Shown in pieces: positions 26,639-35,519 of a stretch of 64,000 nt of DNA. Every line of letters begins with the position of its first letter. Position 1 is the first letter of the stretch. The translations under genes and the position numbers were made by a program. This DNA comes from Actinoplanes sp. SE50/110 (GTDB taxonomy: Bacteria > Actinomycetota > Actinomycetes > Mycobacteriales > Micromonosporaceae). The notes below the pieces were generated by a model. It saw only the letters and a list, made by a program, of their open reading frames with translations. It had not been told where the DNA came from and ran no database searches. The stretch covers positions 5,489,001 to 5,553,000 of the forward strand of contig NZ_LT827010.1 of assembly GCF_900119315.1 (NCBI RefSeq), read 5' to 3'.

Positions 26639-27484
26639 ATGGAACGGTCTTGGGGTGGCCGGGAACGGCTGCTGTTTCTGGGGATCACTCTGGTGGCTAC
26701 GGGTCCGGCCTGGCGGTTGGTGCCGTCGGGGAGCCCGGTCGCGGACCGGATGCCGGCGATCGCCGGAGTGGCGCTGCTGGTGGCGGTGGTGCTGATCTTT
26801 CCGGTGTCCTGGGCGGTGCTGGCCCGGGGGCGGACGGTGGGACGCCGGGTCGGGCTGATCCTGGTGGCGCTGGTCGCGGGATGGTCGGTGGCGACGGTCT
26901 CGGCGGGGACTTACGAGACGCCGCCCAGTGTGGACGACTTCCTGCGGTGGCATCTGGTCGCGGCCGGCCTGACGGTGCTGGCGGGCGCGGCCTGGAGCCG
27001 CGGCGGCGGGTGGGGCGGCGTACGGCTGGTCGGTGGGGTGGTGTGGGTTTCGGGGGTGGCGGTGATTCTCGCGGTGCCGGTGGTGGGGCAACCGCCGGTG
27101 CCGCCGGGGGCGGTGCTGCCGGATGGGGTGGTGAGTCTGCCCGACGGTGTGGTGGCGGCCGGGAATCGGCTGGACTGCAACCGGGCGCGGTGCACCCGGG
27201 TGATCACGGTGCGGGCGGCGGGGACCGGAGAGGCTCGGGGGCTGGCGCGGCGGATCGGGAACCATCTGGCGATGGCGGACGGGTGGCGGATGCGGTGGTA
27301 TCCGGGGTTCGCCGAGCCCGACGTCGACTGCCGGGGGTCGCACCGGCTGGCCGACCCGTACGACCTCTGCCTGCAACTGCGGGCGGTCGGTGAGCCGGAC
27401 GCGAGTGTGGAGGTGCGGCTCTACTACCGCAATCGGCATGATCCGGTCTACCGGACGGCTTCACAGGATTCGCATATTTATTGA
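26639..27484 (+). CDS. multi-pass membrane protein with extracytoplasmic C-terminal domain
   Basis: 281 aa, not recognised. About five hydrophobic segments lie in residues 8-140 (for example LLFLGITLVATG, IAGVALLVAVVLIFPVSW, VGLILVALVAGW, WVSGVAVILAVPVV), followed by a soluble domain of about 140 residues with four cysteines (DCNRARC, DCRG, LC) that probably form disulfides outside the membrane. Start choice is uncertain: ATG 26639 has AGAGGG almost touching it, while ATG 26597 and GTG 26615 are in frame upstream. It lies 24 bp before the response regulator gene in the same direction, so it may be the accessory sensor or the first target of that two-component system; this is inference from position. 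Confidence 0.72.
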   Translation: MERSWGGRERLLFLGITLVATGPAWRLVPSGSPVADRMPAIAGVALLVAVVLIFPVSWAVLARGRTVGRRVGLILVALVAGWSVATVSAGTYETPPSVDDFLRWHLVAAGLTVLAGAAWSRGGGWGGVRLVGGVVWVSGVAVILAVPVVGQPPVPPGAVLPDGVVSLPDGVVAAGNRLDCNRARCTRVITVRAAGTGEARGLARRIGNHLAMADGWRMRWYPGFAEPDVDCRGSHRLADPYDLCLQLRAVGEPDASVEVRLYYRNRHDPVYRTASQDSHIY

Positions 27485-27508
27485 GGGGGGTGGACACGCC
27501 GGGTAAGA

Positions 27509-28213
27509 ATGCCAGCCGTGACCGCCCGCATCCTGGTAGCTGACGACGATCCGAAGCATGCCCAGCTCATCCGGCTCTATCTGGAGCGGGATGGACACCA
27601 GGTGCTCACTGTGGGCGACGGCCGGGCGGCCTTGGAGCAGACCCGGGCGCGGCGGCCCGACCTGCTGGTGCTGGACGTGATGATGCCGCTGGTGGACGGG
27701 CTGGACGTGTGCCGGATCCTGCGGGCCGAATCGGACCCGGCGCTGAGCTCGGTGGCGATCCTGCTGGTCACCGCCCGGTCGGCGGAGAGTGACATGCTGC
27801 TGGGGCTCGACATCGGGGCGGACGACTACCTGAGCAAACCGGTCAGCCCGCGGGAGCTGACCGCGCGGGTCCGGGCGCTGCTGCGCCGGGTGCGTGGCGG
27901 GGAGAACCGCGAGGTGCTGCGGGTCGGTGACCTGGAGGTGGACGCGCCCCGGTTCGAGGTGCGGGTGGCCGGGGCGACGGTCCGGCTGACCGCCAAGGAG
28001 TTCGCCATCCTGGAACTGCTGGCCCGGGAGCCGGGGCGGGTGTTCACCCGGGGGCAGATCATCGACAAGACGTTCGGGTTCGAGAACGACGTGTCGGAGC
28101 GGACCGTCGACGCGCATGTGGTCAACCTGCGGCGCAAGATCGAGGAGAATCCGGCCGAGCCGCGGTACGTGCAGACGGTGTACGGGCGCGGCTACCGGAT
28201 GGGCGACCGGTGA
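27509..28213 (+). CDS. OmpR/PhoB-family response regulator
   Basis: 234 aa. The receiver domain has the acidic pair in ADDDPK (residues 11-14), phospho-acceptor D56 in LVLDVMMP and K110 in YLSKPVSP. The C-terminal winged helix is complete, with LTAKEFAILELLAREPGRVFTR and the VYGRGYRMG end typical of OmpR-type DNA binders. ATG 27509 is used; GTG 27518 is an alternative. The kinase gene overlaps it by GTGA, so phosphotransfer partners are made together. Target genes unknown; the upstream membrane protein gene is a candidate. Confidence 0.95.
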   Translation: MPAVTARILVADDDPKHAQLIRLYLERDGHQVLTVGDGRAALEQTRARRPDLLVLDVMMPLVDGLDVCRILRAESDPALSSVAILLVTARSAESDMLLGLDIGADDYLSKPVSPRELTARVRALLRRVRGGENREVLRVGDLEVDAPRFEVRVAGATVRLTAKEFAILELLAREPGRVFTRGQIIDKTFGFENDVSERTVDAHVVNLRRKIEENPAEPRYVQTVYGRGYRMGDR

Positions 28214-29997
28214 GTTTCCGGCTACGGATCTTCCTGCTGGTGCTGGTGGTGGCCGGCACCGCGATCGGGGCGACCGCCTGGCTCACGCTCAGCCTCACCT
28301 CGCGGGAGCTGTCCCGGCTCAACGCCGCCCGGGACCGGCACAAGGTGGAGATCACCACCGCGATCCGCCGGTTCGGGCTGACCAACGGGCAGTGGACCGG
28401 CATCGACGCGGTGGTCGCGCAACTGTCCCGGCGCACCGGCCTGCACATCCGGGTGGAGGGCGCGGACATCACGCTGGCCGACTCCGACGTGATCCGCGGG
28501 CAGGCGGTCGGCCCGGTGCAGCTGCAGCCGATCTCGATCGAGCCGTTCCCGGGTCTGGACCCGGACACCCAGGCGGACGCGGTGACGATCGCCCAGGCGG
28601 CCCGGGCCGACCCGAACGTGATCACCACCTCGGACCTGAAACGCCTGAACCGGTCGCAGGTGGAGGCGATGATGCGACAGCGGCCGGCGCTGCCCGCCGG
28701 CCTGTTCACGGTCACGCCGCGAACCAGCGGGCTGACCACCCCGGAGGGCAAGGCGCTGCTGCAGCTCGCGCAGTACCGGGCCGGGCTGGTCGCGGTCCGC
28801 TGCGCGGCCGAGCGGCACGAGCTGACCCTGCCGCAGCTGGGCACCGAGCAGCTGCCGTTCCTGACCCCGGAGCAGTTGACCACGGCGGCCGACTGCGTGC
28901 GGGCCGGGCGCAACCGGGTGTTCGCCGACACCGGCTGGCTCGACGAGTGGTGGCAGCAGTTCGTCCAGTGCCGCTCCGACCCGCGGTACTTCGACCAGTG
29001 CCTGGAGCCGGCGTTCGCGCAGGGCGCGTCGAGCACGTCGGGCATCCCGGTGAAGGTCTACTTCGGCGCCGGCCGCGCCCAGGATCTGCAGGGTCTGGGC
29101 CGACCGGCGGTGTTCGGCGCGGCCGGGCTGCTGGTCGCCGCGGCGCTCGGCACCGCCTGGGTGGCCCGCCGGGTGAGCCGGCCGGTGCGGGCGCTGACCG
29201 GGGCGTCGCTGCAGCTGGCCGCCGGGCAGCTGGACGTGCGGGTGCCGGCCGGCGGCAAGGACGAGCTCGCCTTCCTGTCCGCCTCGTTCAACGCGATGGC
29301 CGAGGCGGTGCAGCGCAGCGAGGAGCGCCAGCGGCGGCTGGTCGCCGACGTCGCCCATGAGCTGCGTACGCCGTTGTCGAACCTGCGCGGGTACCTGGAG
29401 GGCCTGGCCGACGGCGTGATCGAACCGACCCCGGAACTGTTCGCCTCGCTGCACGAGGAGACCCTGCTGCAGCGCCGGATCCTCGACGACCTGCAGATGC
29501 TCGCCCTGGCCGAGGCCGGTGACCTGGCCTACCATCCGGAGCCGCTGGATCTGACCGAGCTGGCCGAGACGTCGGTGACCGCGCACCGGGCGAACGCCGC
29601 GAACGCCGGCCTGGAACTGATCCTGGACGCGCCCGAACCGGTGCTGGTGACCGCCGACCCGGACCGGATCCGGCAGGTGCTCGGCAACCTGCTGAGCAAC
29701 GCGATCCGCTACACCGACGCCGGCGGCCGGGTCGAGGTCGGGGTCAGCCGGGACCCGCTCACCGCGATCCTGACGGTGGCCGACACCGGGGTGGGGATGA
29801 CCGCGGCCGAGGTGTCCCGGGTGTTCGACCGGTTCTGGCGGGCCGACCCGGCCCGGCAGCGGACCACCGGCGGTTCCGGGCTGGGGCTGACCATCGCCCG
29901 GCGGATCGTCGACGACCACGGCGGCAACATCAGCGCGGCCAGCGAACCCGGGCTGGGCACCACCTTCACCGTCCGGCTGCCGGCCGAGATGCGCTGA
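28210..29997 (+). CDS. membrane sensor histidine kinase
   Basis: 595 aa. Membrane segments at about 7-27 and 301-318 enclose a large extracytoplasmic sensor of about 270 residues with four cysteines (C198, C229, C254, C264). A HAMP linker (RRVSRPVRALTGAS) leads to the dimerisation helix with phospho-acceptor H383 in VAHELRTPLS, and an ATPase domain with NLLSNAIRY (N box), DTGVGM (G1) and GGSGLGLTIAR (G2). All catalytic motifs are intact. The GTG start overlaps the regulator stop by four bases. The sensor domain is not recognised and its cysteines could form disulfides or report redox state. Confidence 0.94.
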   Translation: MSFRLRIFLLVLVVAGTAIGATAWLTLSLTSRELSRLNAARDRHKVEITTAIRRFGLTNGQWTGIDAVVAQLSRRTGLHIRVEGADITLADSDVIRGQAVGPVQLQPISIEPFPGLDPDTQADAVTIAQAARADPNVITTSDLKRLNRSQVEAMMRQRPALPAGLFTVTPRTSGLTTPEGKALLQLAQYRAGLVAVRCAAERHELTLPQLGTEQLPFLTPEQLTTAADCVRAGRNRVFADTGWLDEWWQQFVQCRSDPRYFDQCLEPAFAQGASSTSGIPVKVYFGAGRAQDLQGLGRPAVFGAAGLLVAAALGTAWVARRVSRPVRALTGASLQLAAGQLDVRVPAGGKDELAFLSASFNAMAEAVQRSEERQRRLVADVAHELRTPLSNLRGYLEGLADGVIEPTPELFASLHEETLLQRRILDDLQMLALAEAGDLAYHPEPLDLTELAETSVTAHRANAANAGLELILDAPEPVLVTADPDRIRQVLGNLLSNAIRYTDAGGRVEVGVSRDPLTAILTVADTGVGMTAAEVSRVFDRFWRADPARQRTTGGSGLGLTIARRIVDDHGGNISAASEPGLGTTFTVRLPAEMR

Positions 29998-30006
29998 CGG
30001 CGGCCG

Positions 30007-30861
30007 CTAAGCGACCCGGCGCAGAGTGCTCCGGCCGAGGCCGGCCATCACCGGGTTGGTCTCGACGTAGTACCAGACCAGGCCCATCGCCTGGACGAAC
30101 GCCCAAGCCCGGCCGCGCGCCCAGTCCAGACCGGTGCCGCCCACCGCGGTGCGCCACGCCTCCCGTACCGGGTCGTCGAACAGGTGCCACCCGCAGATCA
30201 GGTCGAGCGCCGGGTCGGCCGGCCCGAGCATCCCGACGTCGAGCACCCCGATCAGCCGGTCACCCTCGGTGAGCAGGTTGCCGGGGATCAGGTCGCCGTG
30301 GGTCATCACATCCGGCGACTCGCGGGGCAGCTCGCGCAACTCGGCCCACAGGGCGCGCAGCGGGCCGACGTCGAGCATCGGCTCGCTCTGCCGGAAACAC
30401 TCGGCCATCCAGTCGTCATGGGCGCGCAGGTCGCCGCCGCGGCCACGGCCCCGGAACGGGCGTCCACGGGTGTCCATGCCGCGGACACCCTGGACCAGCT
30501 CGGCCAGGTCGTACCCCAGACTGATCGCCGTTGAATGTGAATTCTCGCTGGCCACAGTGCCGGGCAGCCAGGTCTGGACGGCCCACCGGCGGGGGAACCC
30601 GGGACCCGGCTCGCCGATCGCCAGCGGTTGCGGAGTGGCGAACCGGGTGACGCCGAGCAGTTCCCGTGCCGCCCGCGCCTCGGCGAGCAGATCCTCGGTG
30701 TCGTGGCGCGGGAACCGGGCGGTGAGGTGATCGCCGAGGCGAAAGACGGTGTTGACGGTGCCGTGCGCTCCGATCCGCTCGATCGGCAGCCGACTCCACT
30801 GCGGAAACTGTCGCGTCAACAGGTCACGGACCGTGTCGGTGCTCACCGGGTTCGCGTTCAC
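30007..30861 (-). CDS. APH-family phosphotransferase
   Basis: 284 aa from the GTG at 30861, preceded by AGGGTGGG; a TTG at 30909 would overlap the divergent GtrA gene and is less likely. The Brenner motif VMTHGDLIPGNLL supplies the catalytic Asp and the metal Asn, and GVLDVGMLGPADPALDL is the aminoglycoside-kinase form of the DFG loop. The nucleotide-loop region IGAHGTVNTVFRLG is also present. The family phosphorylates aminoglycosides, macrolides, homoserine, choline and other small molecules; nothing shows which one. Cytoplasmic. It converges on the kinase gene with nine bases between stops and is divergent from gtrA. Confidence 0.88.
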   Translation of the reverse strand: MNANPVSTDTVRDLLTRQFPQWSRLPIERIGAHGTVNTVFRLGDHLTARFPRHDTEDLLAEARAARELLGVTRFATPQPLAIGEPGPGFPRRWAVQTWLPGTVASENSHSTAISLGYDLAELVQGVRGMDTRGRPFRGRGRGGDLRAHDDWMAECFRQSEPMLDVGPLRALWAELRELPRESPDVMTHGDLIPGNLLTEGDRLIGVLDVGMLGPADPALDLICGWHLFDDPVREAWRTAVGGTGLDWARGRAWAFVQAMGLVWYYVETNPVMAGLGRSTLRRVA

Positions 30862-30898
30862 CGGCCCACCCTGCCACGCGAAGTTGCCGGTCCGGAAA

Positions 30899-31456
30899 AT
30901 GCCTGACAAACTTGCCCGGATGTGGCTGAGGCGGTTGTGGGCGAAGCATCACGAGGCGGCCAAGTTCTTCATGGTCGGCGGCATCTGCTTCGTGGCCACC
31001 ACCGCGGTCAACTATCTGCTGAAACTGACCGTGCTGCACGACAAGCCGGTCACCGCGCTGGCGTTCGCGACCGTGGTCGCCACCATCCTGTCGTATGTGC
31101 TGAATCGCGAGTGGTCGTTCCGCACCCGCGGCGGGCGTGAGCAGCATCACGAGGCGGCCCTGTTCTTCGCGGTCAGCGCGATCGGCATCGGCCTCAACCT
31201 GATCCCGCTGGCCGTCTCGCGGTACGTGCTGGAGCTGCGGGTGCCGGACGTCAGCCGGCCGGTGCAGGAGATCGCCGACTTCGTCAGCGGCATCATCCTG
31301 GGCACGCTCATCGCGATGGTGTTCCGGCTGTGGGCGTTCAAGCGATTCGTCTTCCCGCACGCCGAGGCCCGGCCGGTTGCCGCGCCGCGCCAGCGCGGCC
31401 CGCGCACCCGGGTGACCCGGCACGAGGCGCGGCGGCCCGCGAAGAAGTCGCTCTGA
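30899..31456 (+). CDS. GtrA-family membrane protein
   Basis: 185 aa with four hydrophobic segments (FFMVGGICFVATTAVNYLL; ALAFATVVATILSYVLN; ALFFAVSAIGIGLNLIPLAV; FVSGIILGTLIAMVFRLWAFKRFVF). The NREWSF segment after the second helix and the closing W-x-x-K-R-F-V-F are standard for GtrA, a family thought to flip polyprenyl-phosphate sugars for wall or polysaccharide decoration. A Pro/Arg-rich cytoplasmic tail follows. ATG 30899 is used; ATG 30920 is possible. It diverges from the APH-like gene and is followed by the STAND protein gene after 55 bp. Confidence 0.9.
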   Translation: MPDKLARMWLRRLWAKHHEAAKFFMVGGICFVATTAVNYLLKLTVLHDKPVTALAFATVVATILSYVLNREWSFRTRGGREQHHEAALFFAVSAIGIGLNLIPLAVSRYVLELRVPDVSRPVQEIADFVSGIILGTLIAMVFRLWAFKRFVFPHAEARPVAAPRQRGPRTRVTRHEARRPAKKSL

Positions 31457-31511
31457 CACCTCCCCCGTGCGGTGGGTGCGGGCAGGTACCCCGGCATGGA
31501 AAAGTGAGCGG

Positions 31512-33512
31512 GTGGAGATCGATCTCAGTGAGGCGCAGGCACCGGTGCGGCCGCGCTTCCCCGCCGCCCTGCTGCGCCCCGAGGCCGAGGTGGTCGCGTT
31601 CCGCGGCCGCCACCGACTGCTCGACGAGCTGGGCGCCTGGTGTTCCGGCGCCGGTTTCGCGGCGCTGCTGCTGCACGGCCCGGCCGGGCAGGGCAAGACC
31701 CGGGTGGCCGGCCGGCTGGCCGCCCGCCTGGCCGCGGTCGGCTGGGGGGTGCACCGGCTCAGCGACGGTGACCGCCCCGTCCCGGACGGCACCGTCCCGA
31801 CGCTGATCGTCGCCGACCGGGCCGAGACCCGCCCCGAGCAGATCGCCGGGCTGCTCACCGCGTGCGCCGCCCACGACGGCGACCGCCCGCTGCGGCTGCT
31901 GCTGCTCGCCCGCTCCGACGGCCCCTGGTGGCAGCGGCTGCGCACCGACCCGCTGCTGGCGGGGGCGACCACCGCCGAGCTTGCCGAACTGGACGACGAC
32001 CCGGCCGGCCGCCGGGAGGCGTACGCCGAGGCGGTCCGCGATCTGGGCGCCGCGCTCCCCCGGGTGCCCGGCCAGGGTGGCCACCTGTGGTCGGCGATCG
32101 CCGCCCGGCTCGCCGCCACCCCGCGCGACGCCGGCGGTCACGCGCTGACCGTCCAGATGGAGGCGCTGGCCGACCTGCTGGACGCCGCCCAGTTCGGCCC
32201 GGCACCGACCGGCCGGTCGGCCGCCGACCGGCTGCTCGTGCACGAGAGCCGGGTCTGGTCGTTCACCGCGGCCTGGCACGGCCTGGCCGTCGACGAACGG
32301 ATCCTGCACGACGTGCTGGCCGCCGCGATGCTCACCGAGCCCACCGACCGTCTGCTGGACCGGCTGGCCGGTGAGCACCGGGACGCGGTCGGCGCCTGGC
32401 TCGCCGATCTGGACACCGCCGGTCATCCGCTCGCCGAGCGGTTCTGCGCGCTGCGCCTGGCCGCGCGCCCGGCACTCGCCGAGATCCTCGTCGAGGACGC
32501 CCCGGAGCGGGTGTTGAGCGTGCTGGCCGCCGCCCGGCATCCGGGGTTGACCGAGCTGTGTGTCCGGCACGCCGACCGGCTCACCCCGGCCGTGCTGACG
32601 GTGGCCGCCGCCGCCGACGAGCCGGAGCCGCTGCTGGCCGCTCTGGTCCGGATCAGCGCCGACCCGGACACCCCGGTGGACCGGCTCACCCGGATCGCCG
32701 AGGGCCTGCCCCGGCTGTCCCCGCTGGCGGCCGAGGTGGCCCAGTCGATCGCCGAGCGGCACCGGCGGGCCGGTGACGAGGCGGGGCTGGCGCTGGCGCT
32801 GAGCAACCTGTCGATCCGGCTCGGCGACCTCGGCCGCGACGGTCCGGCGCTGGCCGCGATCGAGGAGGCCGCGGTCATCCACCGCCGGCTGGCCGGGCAG
32901 CAGCCGGAGCTGTACGAGGCGGATCTGGCGCGGTCGCTGACCAGCCTGTCGGTCCGGCTCGGCGCAGTCGGCCAGCCGGAGCCGGCGCTTTCCGCGATCG
33001 CCGAGGCCACCGAGCTCTACCAGCGGCTGACCGATCGCGAGCCGGAGTCGTACCGGGCCGATCTGGCCCGCTCGGCCCGGAACCTGGCGCTGGCGTTCGG
33101 CGGCCTGGAGATGTTCGCGCAGGCGCTGACCGCGATCCAGGAGTCAGTCGCCGGTTACCGGGTGCTCGCCGTCGAGCAACCCGGGGTGTTCCTGCCCGAG
33201 CTGGCGGCGGCGCTGAGCATCCTGGCGATCAACCTGGGCAGCCTCGACGAGGATGAGGCGAGCCGGGCCGCGGCCGCCGACGCGGTGACGATCCGCCGGC
33301 ATCTGGCCGACCGGCGGCCGGACGCGTTCCGGCCCAGTCTGGCGGCCGCGCTGACCGACCTCGCGGTGCGCCACATCGTGCTCGGCGAGGCCGAGCCGGC
33401 GCTGGCGGCGATCGAGGAGGCGCTCACCATCCGGCAGGAGACCGGGGGTGAGGACCTCGACTGGTCACTGCACGTGAAGAGCGTGATCCTGGGAAATGTG
33501 GAGAACCGATGA
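31512..33512 (+). CDS. STAND-type P-loop ATPase with TPR repeats
   Basis: 666 aa from GTG 31512; GTG 31467 would add 15 residues. After a short leader, FRGRHRLLDELGAW precedes a P-loop LLLHGPAGQGKTRVAG (about residues 50-65) and a Walker B-like LIVADRAE, an arrangement common in NTPases fused to sensor repeats. The middle is a helical winged region and the C-terminal 230 residues contain at least five TPR-like units with LARSLTSLSVRLGAVGQPEPALSAI-type spacing. There is no effector domain such as a nuclease, TIR or trypsin fold, so the protein is a bare ATPase-sensor. Possible roles are a signalling hub or a conflict-system relic. Confidence 0.82.
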   Translation: MEIDLSEAQAPVRPRFPAALLRPEAEVVAFRGRHRLLDELGAWCSGAGFAALLLHGPAGQGKTRVAGRLAARLAAVGWGVHRLSDGDRPVPDGTVPTLIVADRAETRPEQIAGLLTACAAHDGDRPLRLLLLARSDGPWWQRLRTDPLLAGATTAELAELDDDPAGRREAYAEAVRDLGAALPRVPGQGGHLWSAIAARLAATPRDAGGHALTVQMEALADLLDAAQFGPAPTGRSAADRLLVHESRVWSFTAAWHGLAVDERILHDVLAAAMLTEPTDRLLDRLAGEHRDAVGAWLADLDTAGHPLAERFCALRLAARPALAEILVEDAPERVLSVLAAARHPGLTELCVRHADRLTPAVLTVAAAADEPEPLLAALVRISADPDTPVDRLTRIAEGLPRLSPLAAEVAQSIAERHRRAGDEAGLALALSNLSIRLGDLGRDGPALAAIEEAAVIHRRLAGQQPELYEADLARSLTSLSVRLGAVGQPEPALSAIAEATELYQRLTDREPESYRADLARSARNLALAFGGLEMFAQALTAIQESVAGYRVLAVEQPGVFLPELAAALSILAINLGSLDEDEASRAAAADAVTIRRHLADRRPDAFRPSLAAALTDLAVRHIVLGEAEPALAAIEEALTIRQETGGEDLDWSLHVKSVILGNVENR

Positions 33513-33596
33513 GGAAGTCGTAGGAGATCCGGTGCGGGAACGGAAGCCCGCAGGAACCGCACAGGATTTTCACAAGCCGGTTCTACGGTCCCCGGC

Positions 33597-35519
33597 ATGT
33601 GTGGTCTTAGCGCGTTTTTCAGCAGCAGGCCGGAGGCCGGGCCGGTGGACCAGGCGACCGTGGCGGCGTTCACCGCGGCGCTGGAGAGCATGCGGCACCG
33701 GGGGCCGGACGACTCGCAGCTGGCCTACGGCGACGGGTACATCCTCGGCTTCAACCGGCTGGCGATCATCGACCGGGACCACTCGGTGCAGCCGCTGTAC
33801 TACGCCGACCGCTGGCTGGTGGTGTTCAACGGGGAGATCTACAACTACCGGGAGCTGCGGGCCGAGCTGATCAGCGCGCACGGCGCGACGTTCGCCACCG
33901 AGGGTGACTCGGAGGTGCTGGCCGCCGCGTTCCACTACTGGGGTGAGGCGGCGCTGCCCCGGCTACGCGGCATGTTCGCGTTCGTCGCCTACGACACCCG
34001 GACCGGCACCGTGCACGCGGCCCGCGACGCGTTCGGGGTCAAGCCGCTGTATCTGCTGGAGACCGCGGACGGGTTGTCGCTGGCCAGCGAACGCAAAGCC
34101 CTCGACCCGTTCGCCGCCCCGGCCGGCGCCGCGCTCAACAACGACGCGCTCGGGCACTACCTGACCTTCCAGTACGTGCCGGACCCGCTCAGCCTGCACC
34201 GGCACATCCGCCGGCTGCCGCCGGGTCACCGGCTGGTGTGGACGCCCGGCGGCGGGGTCCGCGAGCACCGCTGGTTCCGCCCGTCGCTGCGGCCGCTGCG
34301 CCTGCAGCCGGCGGCCGCACACCGGCAGATCCAGGACGCGCTGCGCGCCAGTGTCCGCGCCCACCTGCACGCCGACGTCCCGGTCGGCACGTTCCTGTCC
34401 AGCGGTGTCGACTCGTCCGCGGTCGCCGCGCTGGCCGCCGAGGCACAGCCGGGCATCCACGCGTTCACCGCCGGGTTCGCCGCCGACGGCTACTCCGAGA
34501 TCGACGTCGCCCAGGACACCGCGAACCAGCTGGGCATCCCGCTGACCCCGACGGTGGTCAGCGACGAGCAGGTGCTGGCCGAGCTGCCGCGGATCGTGCA
34601 GCTGCTCGACGACCCGGTCGCCGATCCGTCGCTGATCCCGCTGTACTTCCTGGCCCGCACCGCCAGCCGGTACGTCACCGTGGTGCTCTCCGGGGAGGGC
34701 GCCGACGAGCTGTTCGGCGGGTACACCATCTATCGCGAGCCGCTCTCGCTGGCCACCGTCGACAAGCTGCCGCCCAGTCTCAAGCGCGGCCTGCACCATC
34801 TGGCGCACGTGCTGCCCGAGGGCGTCAAGGGCCGCTCCTTCTTGGAGCGGGGCACCACGCCGATCGAGCAGCGCTACTACGGCAACGCCCGGATCTTCGA
34901 TCCGGAGGAGAAGGCCCGGCTGATGCGCTTCACCTCGGCGCCGCACACCGAGATCACCGCGCGGTTGTACGCCGAGACCGCCGACGTGGACGAGGTGGCC
35001 TCCATGCAGTACGTGGATCTGCACACCTGGCTGCCCGGCGACATCCTGGTCAAGGCGGACCGGATGTCGATGGCGCACAGCCTGGAGCTGCGGGTGCCGT
35101 TCCTGGACCAGCAGGTGTACGCGGCCGCGGCCGGGCTGGCCACCGAGCTGAAACTGCCGGCCGGGTCGCGCACCACCAAGCACGCACTGCGCGAGGCGAT
35201 GCGCGGGATCGTCCCCGAGTCGGTGCGGGACCGGGCGAAGCTGGGCTTCCCCACCCCGACCCGGCTGTGGCTGCGCGGCGTGATCGGCGACTGGGTCGAC
35301 CAGCTGCTGGCCACCTCGCAGACCGGGCATCTGCTCGACCTGGAGTACGCCCGCGGGCTGCTGGCCGAGCACCGGGCCGGGGTCGCCGACCGGTCCCGCA
35401 AGGTGTGGACGGTCGCCATGTTCTGCCTCTGGCACGCGATCAACGTGGAGCGCACCATCACGCCGCGGGCCGAGAAGACCGTGCTCAGCCCACGTACTCC
35501 CGAAGGTGCCGGGCGGTGA
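33597..35519 (+). CDS. asnB: asparagine synthetase (glutamine-hydrolysing)
   Basis: 640 aa. The N-terminal glutaminase has nucleophile Cys2 (MCGLSAFFS) exposed after Met removal, with MRHRGPDD and NGEIYNY binding loops. The C-terminal synthetase has the PP-loop SSGVDSSAVAAL and the LSGEGADELFGGY segment. The enzyme makes asparagine from aspartate, ATP and glutamine. All key residues are present. ATG 33597 is fixed by the need for Cys at position 2. Its 3' end overlaps the convergent UvrA-like gene by 35 bp. It could serve primary metabolism or amidate a wall or secondary-metabolite acid; no cluster here supports the latter. Confidence 0.95.
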   Translation: MCGLSAFFSSRPEAGPVDQATVAAFTAALESMRHRGPDDSQLAYGDGYILGFNRLAIIDRDHSVQPLYYADRWLVVFNGEIYNYRELRAELISAHGATFATEGDSEVLAAAFHYWGEAALPRLRGMFAFVAYDTRTGTVHAARDAFGVKPLYLLETADGLSLASERKALDPFAAPAGAALNNDALGHYLTFQYVPDPLSLHRHIRRLPPGHRLVWTPGGGVREHRWFRPSLRPLRLQPAAAHRQIQDALRASVRAHLHADVPVGTFLSSGVDSSAVAALAAEAQPGIHAFTAGFAADGYSEIDVAQDTANQLGIPLTPTVVSDEQVLAELPRIVQLLDDPVADPSLIPLYFLARTASRYVTVVLSGEGADELFGGYTIYREPLSLATVDKLPPSLKRGLHHLAHVLPEGVKGRSFLERGTTPIEQRYYGNARIFDPEEKARLMRFTSAPHTEITARLYAETADVDEVASMQYVDLHTWLPGDILVKADRMSMAHSLELRVPFLDQQVYAAAAGLATELKLPAGSRTTKHALREAMRGIVPESVRDRAKLGFPTPTRLWLRGVIGDWVDQLLATSQTGHLLDLEYARGLLAEHRAGVADRSRKVWTVAMFCLWHAINVERTITPRAEKTVLSPRTPEGAGR

